A DNA stretch of 49,107 bases, from NCBI RefSeq assembly GCF_019263595.1, contig NZ_JADQDD010000011.1, positions 1 to 49,107 on the forward strand, in the 5' to 3' direction. The position numbers and the translations under genes are program-made. Of the stretch, positions 32,802 through 40,809 are shown one piece after another. This DNA is from Pseudonocardia sp. KRD291. GTDB taxonomy: Bacteria > Actinomycetota > Actinomycetes > Mycobacteriales > Pseudonocardiaceae. Below the pieces are notes generated by a model. It saw nothing but the letters and a program-made list of their open reading frames with translations. It was not told the origin of the DNA and ran no database searches. Each line of letters opens with the position of its first letter. The stretch's first letter is position 1.

Positions 32802-34876
32802 CACGTCCACCACCCCGGACGTCGGCCCGGGTCGCCGTCCGGTCGGTCCGGGCCCTCGGGCCCGTACTCGGTCAAGCTCTCGTCGTCCGGCTCGGTCGGT
32901 ATCTCCTCGTTGGGCGGCCTCGGCGCGGGCATATCGCCCGCGGCGGGCAGCGGCAGGGCGCCGTGCGGCGGGTAGGGCGCCCCGGGCCGGGCCCACCCGT
33001 CACCGGTGCGCGGGCGTGGCCCGAGTCCGGCCGGTGGCTCGCTGGGGTGCATCGGCTGGCGGTGGATGCGCTCCAGCTGCTCGAACATGGCGTTGAGGTC
33101 CCGGCGCCGGCGCGCAACCTCGTGAAACCGGTCCGACCGGCCCGCGGCCAACGCCAGGACCCGCTCCGCCGCACGCGCCCACGCCTGGCGAACCGGGTCC
33201 AGGCGGGCAGACCGTTGCGCGGCCCGCTCCATCCGGGCGTCGTGACGCGAGAGCACCTTGACGTCACGGCGCTTCCAGCCCATCCGGGCCTGCCCGATCA
33301 CCGGCGCCATCCCGCGACGGATCAACAGCACCCGCTCGTCCGGGAGGCCGGCGATCTGCGCGGGCGGGATCACCGGCACCCGCCGCACACTGCGCGACTG
33401 CACCCGGCCGTTGCGGTCGGTCGTGGTCGTCGTCTCGTCCCGGTCCCCGGCCAGGGCGGACCAGAACGCGAGGTCGTCGCGATCCTTCATCCCGCCGAAC
33501 ACCATCGCCGAGCTCGTGTTGTTCAGGATCGTGGCGGTGGCGTGCTCGCCGAACTTCTCGAGCAGCTGCGCGCGGGACTGGACCACGATCGAGATCGACA
33601 CCCCGCGCCCACCCATGTCGGCGGTCCAGCGGTGCAGCGGCACCGGGCAGATCAGGGCGGCCTCGTCGAGCGCCAGGCGCAGCGGCGGATCCAGCCGGCC
33701 ACCGGGCTTCTCCGCGGCGATCCGGCGGGCCTCGCGGGCAATGTGGCCGGTCAGAGCGCACACCAGCGGCGCGATCCGTGCTTCCTCCGCGCCGAGCAGG
33801 TAGATCGTGGCGCGGGCGTTGAGGAACCACTCCACGTCCAGGCCGCACCCCGGCCGGGCCGCCGCCACCGCCGACGCCCGGGTCATCCAGCCGAACGCCA
33901 GCACGATCGAGCTGGTGATCGACGAACGGGTGCGGTCGTTCGTGGACAGGAACTGGAGCACGTCCTGCTCGAACGCCCCGTCACCGGCGCGGCGCAGCAG
34001 CTGCGGGATCACCTGGCCCGCGCCGGACGGGTCCGACACCCAGCTCTGCACGTCGCGCATGGTGTGCCCGCCCAGCGCGGCGGCGTAGAGCATCCCGGCC
34101 AGCACGCGACGCGCCTGCTCGTTCCACGTCTCCCGGTCCGCCGACCCGCCCGTTCCACCGGCGCCGTAGGGGATCATGTCCAGGGCTCGCTCGGTCGCGG
34201 TCACCGGATCCGCGCACCCGTGCAGCGGATCGAAGAACAGCGTCGACTCGATCCCGCCCAGCCCGGCCGCGTTGAACACCAGCACCGGTCCTATGCGGGC
34301 CCGCAGAGTGCGGGTGAGCTGGTAAGTGTCGGGACGGGTCGAGGTCACCACCAGCGCGCCAGGCGCTGTGAGGATGTGCTCGACCAGCGCCCCGGTCTTC
34401 CCGGTGCGGGGACCGCCGACGATGAGGATCACACCCTCCACCGACTCCCACACCCACAACAGCCCGGAACGGCACAACCGCACCCCGGCCCGGGTGGTCG
34501 GCAGCACCAGCCGCCGCCACCGCGGCAGCCCGGCCAGGGACGGGCGCGCCACCGGCGCCTTGCGCCTCACCCGGGCTCGGGCGCGCAGCACGTCGACACC
34601 TGAGGCGACGCCGGACTTCCGCCGCGAGCGCGCCGCCCACCGCGCCAGCAGCGTCGACGACTGCCGCCACCGGTGCACCAGCACCAGCAACACCACCGCG
34701 CCGACACCGACCAGGACCGGCCACGACACCGCCGCCACCAGCCCCGACACGATCGCCAGGCCCGGCAGCAGCGCGGCCAGACCGAGGCCGAGCGTCCACA
34801 TCGTCGCCCGCCGCCGGTGAGCGATCGCGGCGCCGGCCACGAGGGCCAGCAGCAACACCAGGGTTCCGACGTTCAT
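32801..34876 (-). CDS. VirD4/TraD-type coupling ATPase (T4CP)
   Basis: A 691-residue membrane ATPase that would bring the relaxase-bound DNA strand to a transfer channel. Two or three membrane helices lie in residues 4-68. Walker A is ILIVGGPRTGKTGALVEH (GGPRTGKT, 154-161), and Walker B is RLALDEAALIC near 400-406. SIVVQSRAQLLEKFG and NTSSAMVFGG follow, as in TraG/VirD4. The C-terminus is disordered and acidic. It is TraG/VirD4-like rather than FtsK/TraB-like, so transfer is expected to be of single-stranded DNA. ATG 34876 overlaps the WhiB stop by 4 bases. Confidence 0.9.
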   Translation of the reverse strand: MNVGTLVLLLALVAGAAIAHRRRATMWTLGLGLAALLPGLAIVSGLVAAVSWPVLVGVGAVVLLVLVHRWRQSSTLLARWAARSRRKSGVASGVDVLRARARVRRKAPVARPSLAGLPRWRRLVLPTTRAGVRLCRSGLLWVWESVEGVILIVGGPRTGKTGALVEHILTAPGALVVTSTRPDTYQLTRTLRARIGPVLVFNAAGLGGIESTLFFDPLHGCADPVTATERALDMIPYGAGGTGGSADRETWNEQARRVLAGMLYAAALGGHTMRDVQSWVSDPSGAGQVIPQLLRRAGDGAFEQDVLQFLSTNDRTRSSITSSIVLAFGWMTRASAVAAARPGCGLDVEWFLNARATIYLLGAEEARIAPLVCALTGHIAREARRIAAEKPGGRLDPPLRLALDEAALICPVPLHRWTADMGGRGVSISIVVQSRAQLLEKFGEHATATILNNTSSAMVFGGMKDRDDLAFWSALAGDRDETTTTTDRNGRVQSRSVRRVPVIPPAQIAGLPDERVLLIRRGMAPVIGQARMGWKRRDVKVLSRHDARMERAAQRSARLDPVRQAWARAAERVLALAAGRSDRFHEVARRRRDLNAMFEQLERIHRQPMHPSEPPAGLGPRPRTGDGWARPGAPYPPHGALPLPAAGDMPAPRPPNEEIPTEPDDESLTEYGPEGPDRPDGDPGRRPGWWT

Positions 34877-35472
34877 CGCGCACCCCCGACGCCAGCGCGA
34901 ACAGAGTCGGTCCGCAAGGCTGCGGCCCACCGGTCGACGGTGCGGCGCGAGACGCCGCATTCGGCCGCGACCCGGTCTCGGTCGCGCCCCGCTGCGAGTG
35001 CGGCGGTCCCGGCCTCCCGCTGCAGCGAGGCACGCCCGTTGCTGGGCGACCGGGTCGGTACCGGCAGCGTCGCCGGTGTCCGGCGAACTCGCCGGGATAG
35101 GCGGCCGATGCGACGCAGCTCGACCCGCTCGGCCTCGCCCAGCCCGCCGGCCACACCGAACGGCAACGATTCCATCGCCCAGGCCAGGCACTCGGATCGC
35201 ACCGGGCAGCCCGCGCACACCCGCTTCGCCGAGGCCTCGGCCCGTTCCAGCTCCGGGCCGGCCTCTGCCGCCGGGAAGAACAACTCGCCGTCGACGTCGC
35301 AGCACGCCGCTCGTGCCCGCCAGTCCCGGCTCTCGCTGATTGTCTGTCCTCGTCCTACCATCGGAACCTCTCCTGCCGTCTGCTGATGTGCGGGGAGATC
35401 GGCCCGGCGGCTGTGTCCCGCCAAGAACCCGTCGCCGGGCCGTCCCACCTCGTCCGTGTCCCTGCCGTTCAT
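34873..35472 (-). CDS. WhiB-family iron-sulfur regulator with C-terminal HTH
   Basis: The WhiB core at about 47-120 has ACCDVDGELFFPA, then CAGCPVRSECLAWAME, giving four cluster-binding cysteines, and the turn PFGVAGGLGEAERVELRRIG. Unusually, the C-terminus adds a helix-turn-helix RDRDRVAAECGVSRRTVDRWAAALR (about 165-190). Start ATG 35472 overlaps the previous stop by 4 bases. An internal ATG at 35361 with AGGAGAGG is an alternative that would give a shorter, more ordinary WhiB. Regulators in conjugation operons could time transfer to redox or nitric oxide state; that is inference. Confidence 0.85.
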   Translation of the reverse strand: MNGRDTDEVGRPGDGFLAGHSRRADLPAHQQTAGEVPMVGRGQTISESRDWRARAACCDVDGELFFPAAEAGPELERAEASAKRVCAGCPVRSECLAWAMESLPFGVAGGLGEAERVELRRIGRLSRRVRRTPATLPVPTRSPSNGRASLQREAGTAALAAGRDRDRVAAECGVSRRTVDRWAAALRTDSVRAGVGGAR

Positions 35473-35855
35473 CGCCCGCTCCCTGTCTCCGGACGTCGGG
35501 CCGGTGCCTCGAAGAGGCCCGGTAGCGCGTCCTGCGTCTCCCGTTCCGCGTGCCGATCCGCTGCGGGGTCCCTTCCGGTCCGTGCACCAGGGACAACCTC
35601 GGCCAGGTGCGCCAACCGGACCGGGAGCGGCTTGTTCTCCAGCAGGCACATGGCGATCACCCGCGACGGGCAGTCCCGCCGCTGCAGCACCGGATACCCG
35701 CACCCGGGGCAGCGGCCGGCGGCAGGCGTGTCGTGGTCGACCAAGACCTGCAGGAGGTCCGTCCGCCCGGTCGGGCGCAGCAGCCGCGGGTCGATCTCTT
35801 CACCGCTGGCCGCACGCTCGGGGACCGCCCACTCACGTGCCGTACGCCCGGTCAT
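35469..35855 (-). CDS. Small Cys-containing protein, unknown
   Basis: A 128-residue protein with a putative zinc site AAGRCPGCGYPVLQRRDCPSRVIAMC (CxxC with two further Cys) in its middle. The ATG at 35855 overlaps the stop of the 90-residue gene by 4 bases, and its own stop overlaps the WhiB start likewise. It is a typical small protein of actinobacterial plasmid backbones. No function can be given. Confidence 0.7.
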   Translation of the reverse strand: MTGRTAREWAVPERAASGEEIDPRLLRPTGRTDLLQVLVDHDTPAAGRCPGCGYPVLQRRDCPSRVIAMCLLENKPLPVRLAHLAEVVPGARTGRDPAADRHAERETQDALPGLFEAPARRPETGSGR

Positions 35856-36124
35856 CGCCACCACCGCGCCTCGTCCGGCGACACGGCAGCGCCAGCATCG
35901 GTCAGCCCGTACCGCAGCCCGCTCGCCTCGACCGGCTCGGGCACCCGGCCCCGCGAGTCCGGGCACAACACCGACCCGTCCCGGTGCGAGAACCCGGGAC
36001 ACGCGCCGGCCCGCTCCGGCCACCCCGACGGCGGCGCACACGCCACCTGCTCGGCGCATCCCGGACACACCAGCTCGTCCGGCTCGACCTCGACGCCCTG
36101 GCGGGCGATGTCAGTGACACTCAT
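35852..36124 (-). CDS. Small zinc-finger-like protein
   Basis: A 90-residue protein with LVCPGCAEQVACAPPSGWPERAGACPGFSHRDGSVLCPDSRGRVPEP. The CxxC pair, later Cys and a His could bind metal, and GFSHRDGSVLCP is a motif I associate with proteins next to plasmid transfer genes. ATG 36124 has GGAGGCCAGC upstream, and a longer extension upstream is not protein-like. Confidence 0.7.
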   Translation of the reverse strand: MSVTDIARQGVEVEPDELVCPGCAEQVACAPPSGWPERAGACPGFSHRDGSVLCPDSRGRVPEPVEASGLRYGLTDAGAAVSPDEARWWR

Positions 36125-36405
36125 GCTGGCCTCCACGAGAGAAGTGGTGGGTCGCTCGACCCGTTGACGTGGGTGGCGGGCGCTGTCCCCGCCGCCCTTC
36201 GGCGCGTCCGCACGGCATCCGAGGCTCACGATCAAGGGCGGCCGCCAGGCCGTCGCCGAAGGCGATGCGCAGCACCCTTTTTCGTGAGTGATGCCGTGCT
36301 CAGCTCGGGTCGAGGGGCCCACCCCGCCGCAGGCGGGTCCATCCGGGTTCTCGGCCTGCGTGGCCTTGAACGCGAACCCACGGCCGCGCCCGCCGCCGGC
36401 CGGGC
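36125..36405. other. Intergenic region inside the transfer operon
   Basis: No gene is seen in these 281 bases. It contains several short inverted GC repeats and a CCCTTTTTC tract near 36277 that could be a transcription stop. The words CGATCAAGGGCGG (36229-36241) and CGATCACGGGCGG (30815-30827, upstream of traA) resemble each other, so both gaps may share a functional site. Confidence 0.4.
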
Positions 36406-36711
36406 TCACGAAGCACCCCACCCGTCGTCCGCGCCGTCGCACAGCGGCTCGTAGCAAGACCCGACCGGCGGCTGATCGTGGTGCCACTCGTCGGCCCCGT
36501 CGTCCGCGCCGTTCTGGGCCTGGTTCCGGCCCACCGGTCGGACGGGCCGACCGGCCTGCTCGGCCTGGATCCGGGCGATCAGCTGGTCCTTGTCGGCGAG
36601 GAACCGCTCGCGCTCCCCCTCGTCGACCTCCGCTCCGGACGACAACGCCCTCAATCGCGCCGTCAGCGCGGCGATCTCGGCCGGACCCACCCGCTCAGGG
36701 ACGGCCATCAC
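36406..36711 (-). CDS. Hypothetical protein with helical N-terminus
   Basis: This 101-residue acidic protein has a helical first half (VGPAEIAALTARLRALSSGAEVDEGERERFLADKDQLIARIQAEQAGR), then a disordered tail. Its GTG start (or ATG 3 bases on) overlaps the upstream stop in GTGATG. The length and helical hairpin are like plasmid accessory proteins; no family is recognised. Confidence 0.6.
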   Translation of the reverse strand: MMAVPERVGPAEIAALTARLRALSSGAEVDEGERERFLADKDQLIARIQAEQAGRPVRPVGRNQAQNGADDGADEWHHDQPPVGSCYEPLCDGADDGWGAS

Positions 36712-36956
36712 CGCTCACCCGCCCCGGCCTGCTGCGGTGCCGCCGGCTGCTCGCGGCTCAGCACCGGAGTCGCCGCGCCGTCGAAGACGTCCAGGAACGT
36801 CGAGATCGCCCCCGGTACCCCCTGGCCGACCGGTGTGGCGACGAACATGACCAACGCCAGACCGGCGAACACGACCGCTCCGCCCGCCGACCGCGACTTC
36901 GCGCAGATGACCGCGCCGACGATCGCGAACAGGATCAGTAGCCCCACGCTGCCCAT
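36708..36956 (-). CDS. Small two-helix membrane protein
   Basis: An 82-residue protein with hydrophobic segments at about 3-19 (SVGLLILFAIVGAVICA) and 25-43 (GAVVFAGLALVMFVATPVG), then a short polar tail. It could be a small inner-membrane component of the transfer machinery. It follows the Xis-like gene by 3 bases. Confidence 0.65.
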   Translation of the reverse strand: MGSVGLLILFAIVGAVICAKSRSAGGAVVFAGLALVMFVATPVGQGVPGAISTFLDVFDGAATPVLSREQPAAPQQAGAGER

Positions 36957-36959
36957 CGG

Positions 36960-37247
36960 TCAGACCTCCCGCGGTGAGCGCGGCGCCGGAAGCGTCGGCG
37001 CGACCCACTGGGCGGCGTCGACCGCGCTGTACTCGGCGACGGCGGCGCTGACCATCTCGTCGAGCACGCGGGCGGGAATGATCAACCTGCCCCGGATCCG
37101 CACCGCGGGGAATTCACCATCGCGAATTGCGCGATAGAGAGTCACCGGCGACGTTCCGATGACCTTCGCGGCGTCCGCGACGCTGTAGAAGCGGGGCGCC
37201 GGCGCGACTGTCGCGCCGGACGATCCGCTGGTAGCTCGTACGTTCAT
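36960..37247 (-). CDS. Xis-like/MerR-type helix-turn-helix protein
   Basis: The 95-residue protein has FYSVADAAKVIGTSPVTLYRAIRDGEFPAVRIRGRLIIPARVLDEMV, the excisionase/MerR-like winged helix used for DNA bending. GGAGGAGAG precedes ATG 37247. As the first gene of the transfer run and close to the divergent regulator, it could be the excisionase or a transfer-operon activator. Its distance from int (about 15 kb) is unusual for Xis but acceptable. Confidence 0.8.
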   Translation of the reverse strand: MNVRATSGSSGATVAPAPRFYSVADAAKVIGTSPVTLYRAIRDGEFPAVRIRGRLIIPARVLDEMVSAAVAEYSAVDAAQWVAPTLPAPRSPREV

Positions 37248-37320
37248 CTGATCTCTCCTCCGTGAACTGCTGCGCTCTGCCGGGCAGCACGGATAGCCTG
37301 AGACCAGTTCCGGACGGCGA

Positions 37321-37339
37321 CCCGGAAGGAAATTCCGGG
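37321..37339. promoter_or_regulatory. Inverted repeat in the divergent control region
   Basis: CCCGGAA (37321-37327) and TTCCGGG (37333-37339) with a 5-base spacer lie in the 125-base gap between the Xis-like gene and the divergent XRE regulator. It is a likely operator for the XRE protein, controlling both the transfer operon and its own gene. Confidence 0.6.
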
Positions 37340-37372
37340 GTATCTTCGTGGTTCGCGGAGAGGGTGATCGTC

Positions 37373-38602
37373 ATGCGCGGAATGACAGAGACGATGACCA
37401 TTGGCGAGCGGATCGCCTTCTACCGCCGACGGAGGGGCCAGTCGCAGCTCGTGCTCGCCGGGCTCGTCGGCCGGACCGAGGACTGGCTGAGCAAGGTCGA
37501 GAACAACCGGATCGAGCTGGACCGGCTCTCCGTCATCCGCCGCGTCGCCGAGGCGCTGGACGTCACGATCGGCGACCTCGTGGGTGAGCCCACGCTTCTC
37601 GACTGGACCGCGGACAGCGGGGTGCAGACGGTGCCCGCGCTGCGGGCAGCGCTCATGGACTACCGGCAGATCACGCCGCTGCTGGCCGGCTCGGGGGCGG
37701 CGGGCGAACCCGTCGATCTCGAAACGCTGAACGCCGACGTGAGCGCAGTGTTCGAGGCGTACCAGGCGAGCCGGTACGGCTACGTGACCGGTCGAGCGCC
37801 TCTCGTCCTCTCCGACGCCCTCGGCGCGGTCCGCGGCGCCGAGCAGACCGAGAGGAGCCGCGCTCTGTCGTTACTCGCGCTTACCTACCAGGTCGCGGTC
37901 TCGGTCCTGACGAAGCTCGGCGAGTCCGACCTCGCGTGGATCGCCTCCGAGCGCGGCCTCGCCGCTGCCCAGGAGTCCGGCAACCCCGTCGTCCTCGGAT
38001 CGCTGTTCCGGTCGGTCGCGTACGCGCTGCACTCCACTGGACGGTTCGCCGCCGGCGTCGAGCTGGTGCAGACCGCGGCCAGCGTGCTCGAACCGCACCT
38101 CAGCTCTCGCTCGGACGAATCATTCCTGTCGGTCTACGGGACCCTCTTCCTGACCGGCGCGGTGGCAGCCTCTCGCGCTGAGGACCGAGCATCGGTGACA
38201 ACGTTCCTGCGCGAGGCCACCGAGAGCGCCAACCGTGTCGGCCGGGACACCAACGCGATGTGGACCGCCTTCGGACCGACGAACGTCGCGATCCACCGTA
38301 TGACGACGGCGCTGGAGCTGGGCGACGTCCAGGTCGCCGTCGACTTGGCCCCGAACATTGACGCCTCCGGACTACCCGCAGAGCGCAGGGTCCGCCACGC
38401 GATCGAGACGGCCCGGGCCTACACCGCGCGCAACCGCCGCGACGACGCACTGACCGTGCTGCTCGATGCCGAGCGGATGGCGCCGGAGCAGGTGCGGCAC
38501 CACGCCATCAGCCGACAGCTCGTACTCAGCTGGCTCCGCAACTCCCGCGGACCCCGGAGCGTGGCCCTGGAACAGCTCGCAGGTCGTCTCCATCTCGCCT
38601 GA
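37373..38602 (+). CDS. XRE-family regulator with TPR-like helical domain
   Basis: This 409-residue protein has an N-terminal XRE HTH (GERIAFYRRRRGQSQLVLAGLVGRTEDWLSKVENNRIELDRLSVIRRVAEALDV, about 10-62) and a long C-terminal array of helical repeats (AWIASERGLAAAQESGNPVVLGSLFRSVAYALHSTGRFAAGVELVQ and so on). TPR-bearing regulators of this build sense peptides or partner proteins and are common in actinobacterial integrative elements. Start ATG 37373 has GGAGAGGG upstream. It is followed by the Nudix gene 23 bases later, as in pSAM2-like regulatory pairs. Confidence 0.85.
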   Translation: MRGMTETMTIGERIAFYRRRRGQSQLVLAGLVGRTEDWLSKVENNRIELDRLSVIRRVAEALDVTIGDLVGEPTLLDWTADSGVQTVPALRAALMDYRQITPLLAGSGAAGEPVDLETLNADVSAVFEAYQASRYGYVTGRAPLVLSDALGAVRGAEQTERSRALSLLALTYQVAVSVLTKLGESDLAWIASERGLAAAQESGNPVVLGSLFRSVAYALHSTGRFAAGVELVQTAASVLEPHLSSRSDESFLSVYGTLFLTGAVAASRAEDRASVTTFLREATESANRVGRDTNAMWTAFGPTNVAIHRMTTALELGDVQVAVDLAPNIDASGLPAERRVRHAIETARAYTARNRRDDALTVLLDAERMAPEQVRHHAISRQLVLSWLRNSRGPRSVALEQLAGRLHLA

Positions 38603-38625
38603 CGCTCCGCCGTAGGCTCGGTCGT

Positions 38626-39084
38626 GTGACCGACCCGAGCGAGACGTTCGCAACGCCCCGAGTCGCCGCCGGTGCGATGTTCTTCGACGACGAGGGCCGG
38701 ATCATGCTGGTCCATCCGACCTACAAGGACACCTGGGATCTGCCGGGCGGCTACGTCGAGCGGGGTGAGTCGCCGGCGGCTGCCTGCCGGCGCGAACTCG
38801 TCGAAGAACTGCAGCTCGACCGAAAGCCCCGTCGCCTCCTCTCGGTTGACTGGGCGCCCAGCGAGAAGGAAGGCGACAAGCTGCTGTTCCTGTTCGACTG
38901 CGGCAAGCTTGGTGAGGACGCAACGAATCTGCAGCTCGACGGGGCAGAGTTGGATCGGTGGGAGTGGGTTCATATCGACGACCTCGAGAAGTACGTTATC
39001 CCGCGCCTCGCACGTCGGATCCGGTCCACTGCGGACGCAGGACCCGGATACCTAGAGCATGGGGAGACGGCAACCAGCGCATAG
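38626..39084 (+). CDS. Nudix hydrolase, Pif-like by context
   Basis: A 152-residue single-domain Nudix protein. The box reads GYVERGESPAAACRRELVEELQL, with the REXXEE core intact but the usual late Gly replaced by Gln. WEWVHIDDLEKYVIPRLARRIR closes the fold. In pSAM2 a Nudix protein, Pif, blocks transfer into cells that already carry the element. This gene sits directly behind an XRE regulator of the same element, so an immunity role is plausible but inferred. GTG start. Confidence 0.82.
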   Translation: MTDPSETFATPRVAAGAMFFDDEGRIMLVHPTYKDTWDLPGGYVERGESPAAACRRELVEELQLDRKPRRLLSVDWAPSEKEGDKLLFLFDCGKLGEDATNLQLDGAELDRWEWVHIDDLEKYVIPRLARRIRSTADAGPGYLEHGETATSA

Positions 39085-39291
39085 CCACCAGGTTGATCGT
39101 GGTACCGGCGTCTTCCGCTCGTGACTCTTTAGCCTCGGACGCCCGGCCGCTACACCGAGCGGTCGTCCGCGCGTCTGAGGCTGAGTAGTCCGAGGGGTCG
39201 CCATCTCGTCCGCGTGGGCAGGATGCTCGCCAGCTGCTGCGAGCACGCGGGCCCAGTTGGATTGCTCGCGCGTAGCCGATAGCCTCTCCAG

Positions 39292-40809
39292 GTGATCACC
39301 GGCGAGCTCAAGAGCAAGATCGACCGCGTCTGGGACGCCTTCTGGTCCGGCGGAATCTCCAACCCTCTCGAAGTCATCGAGCAGATCACCTATCTCATGT
39401 TCATCCGCCGACTAGACGAGATTCAGAACCGGAAGGAACGCCAGGCCATCCGGACCGGCAAGCCGGTCGAGAAGCCGATCTATGTACAGAAGACCCAGAC
39501 CCTGCGCTGGTCATGGTTCGCCAACCGGTCCCCCGACGAGATGCTGATCATTGTCCGGGACGACGTCTTCCCCTGGCTGCGTGAACTCGGCGGCGAGGGC
39601 TCCACATACTCCCAGCATATGAAGGACGCCCGCTTCTCGATCACCACGCCCAACTTGCTCGCCAAGGCAGTCGCTATGCTCGACGATCTGCCTGTGACCG
39701 AGCAGGACACAAAGGGCGACCTGTACGAGTACATGCTCGGCAAGATCGCAACGGCCGGTCAGAACGGACAGTTCCGCACCCCGCGCCACATCATCGAGTT
39801 GATCGTCCAGATGATGGCACCCGGGCCTCATGACGAGATCTGCGACCCAGCGTGTGGCACCGCCGGGTTCCTAGTTGCATCGGCCGACTACGTGAACCGG
39901 ACGCACCGCGACGCGCTAATGACGCCTACACGGCGCGAGCACTTCGACAGGAGCATGTTCCACGGCTTCGATTTCGACAGCACCATGCTCCGCATTGGCA
40001 GCATGAACATGCTCCAACACGGGGTCGATGATCCCGATATCCGTTACCGCGACTCCCTTGCCGAGAGCACGGCCGGTGAGGCTGAGAAGTACTCGATGAT
40101 CCTCGCCAATCCGCCATTCGCAGGGAGCCTGGACTACGAAGTCACCGCGAAAGATCTCCAGGTGGTCGTCAAGACAAAGAAGACCGAATTGCTGTTCCTG
40201 GCGCTGTTTTTGCGACTACTCAAGAGCGGAGGCCGGGCCGCCGTCATCGTCCCGGACGGCGTACTGTTCGGCTCAAGCAAGGCGCATAAGGAACTGCGAC
40301 GCATTTTGGTCGAGGAACATAAGCTCGACGCTGTAGTGAAGTTGCCTGGCGGAGTGTTTAAGCCTTACGCGGGCGTGTCGACGGCAATTCTGATCTTCAC
40401 CAAGACCACGGTCGGCGGCACAGACAACGTCTGGTTCTACGAGATGACAGCCGACGGCTGGAGTTTGGACGACAAGCGCGACCCGCTGCTGTTCGAGGAC
40501 AAGCTTGGGCCTGTCCCTCCCGAAGCGCTGGATGCTACCGAGCACACTAGGAACAACCTGCCTGACGTGCTGGCCCGCTGGAACCGACGCAACGGCACTG
40601 AGCAAGAGCGAGGGCGGACCGAGCAGAGCTTCTGCGTTTCTAAGGCGGAAATCGTCGCGCAGGGCTACGACCTCAGTCTCAATCGTTACAAGCAGATTGT
40701 GCACGAGGAAGTCGAGCACCGGACGCCTGGCGAGATCCTTGAGGAACTCGATCGCATCGAATCTGAGATCCAGCACGGAATGAGCGACCTAAAGAGGGCG
40801 CTCCGATGA
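39292..40809 (+). CDS. hsdM: Type I restriction-modification methyltransferase subunit
   Basis: The 505-residue HsdM transfers methyl from S-adenosylmethionine to adenine in the site chosen by HsdS. An N-terminal helical domain (LKSKIDRVWDAFWSGGISNPLEVIEQITYLMFIRRLDEI) precedes GQFRTPRHIIELIVQMMAP. Motif I is DPACGTAGFLVA (about 185-195), and the catalytic NPPF is at about 273-276 (ANPPFAGSLD). It is the first gene of hsdM-S-R, with the stop overlapping hsdS by 4 bases. Base composition is lower in GC than the host genome. Confidence 0.95.
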   Translation: MITGELKSKIDRVWDAFWSGGISNPLEVIEQITYLMFIRRLDEIQNRKERQAIRTGKPVEKPIYVQKTQTLRWSWFANRSPDEMLIIVRDDVFPWLRELGGEGSTYSQHMKDARFSITTPNLLAKAVAMLDDLPVTEQDTKGDLYEYMLGKIATAGQNGQFRTPRHIIELIVQMMAPGPHDEICDPACGTAGFLVASADYVNRTHRDALMTPTRREHFDRSMFHGFDFDSTMLRIGSMNMLQHGVDDPDIRYRDSLAESTAGEAEKYSMILANPPFAGSLDYEVTAKDLQVVVKTKKTELLFLALFLRLLKSGGRAAVIVPDGVLFGSSKAHKELRRILVEEHKLDAVVKLPGGVFKPYAGVSTAILIFTKTTVGGTDNVWFYEMTADGWSLDDKRDPLLFEDKLGPVPPEALDATEHTRNNLPDVLARWNRRNGTEQERGRTEQSFCVSKAEIVAQGYDLSLNRYKQIVHEEVEHRTPGEILEELDRIESEIQHGMSDLKRALR

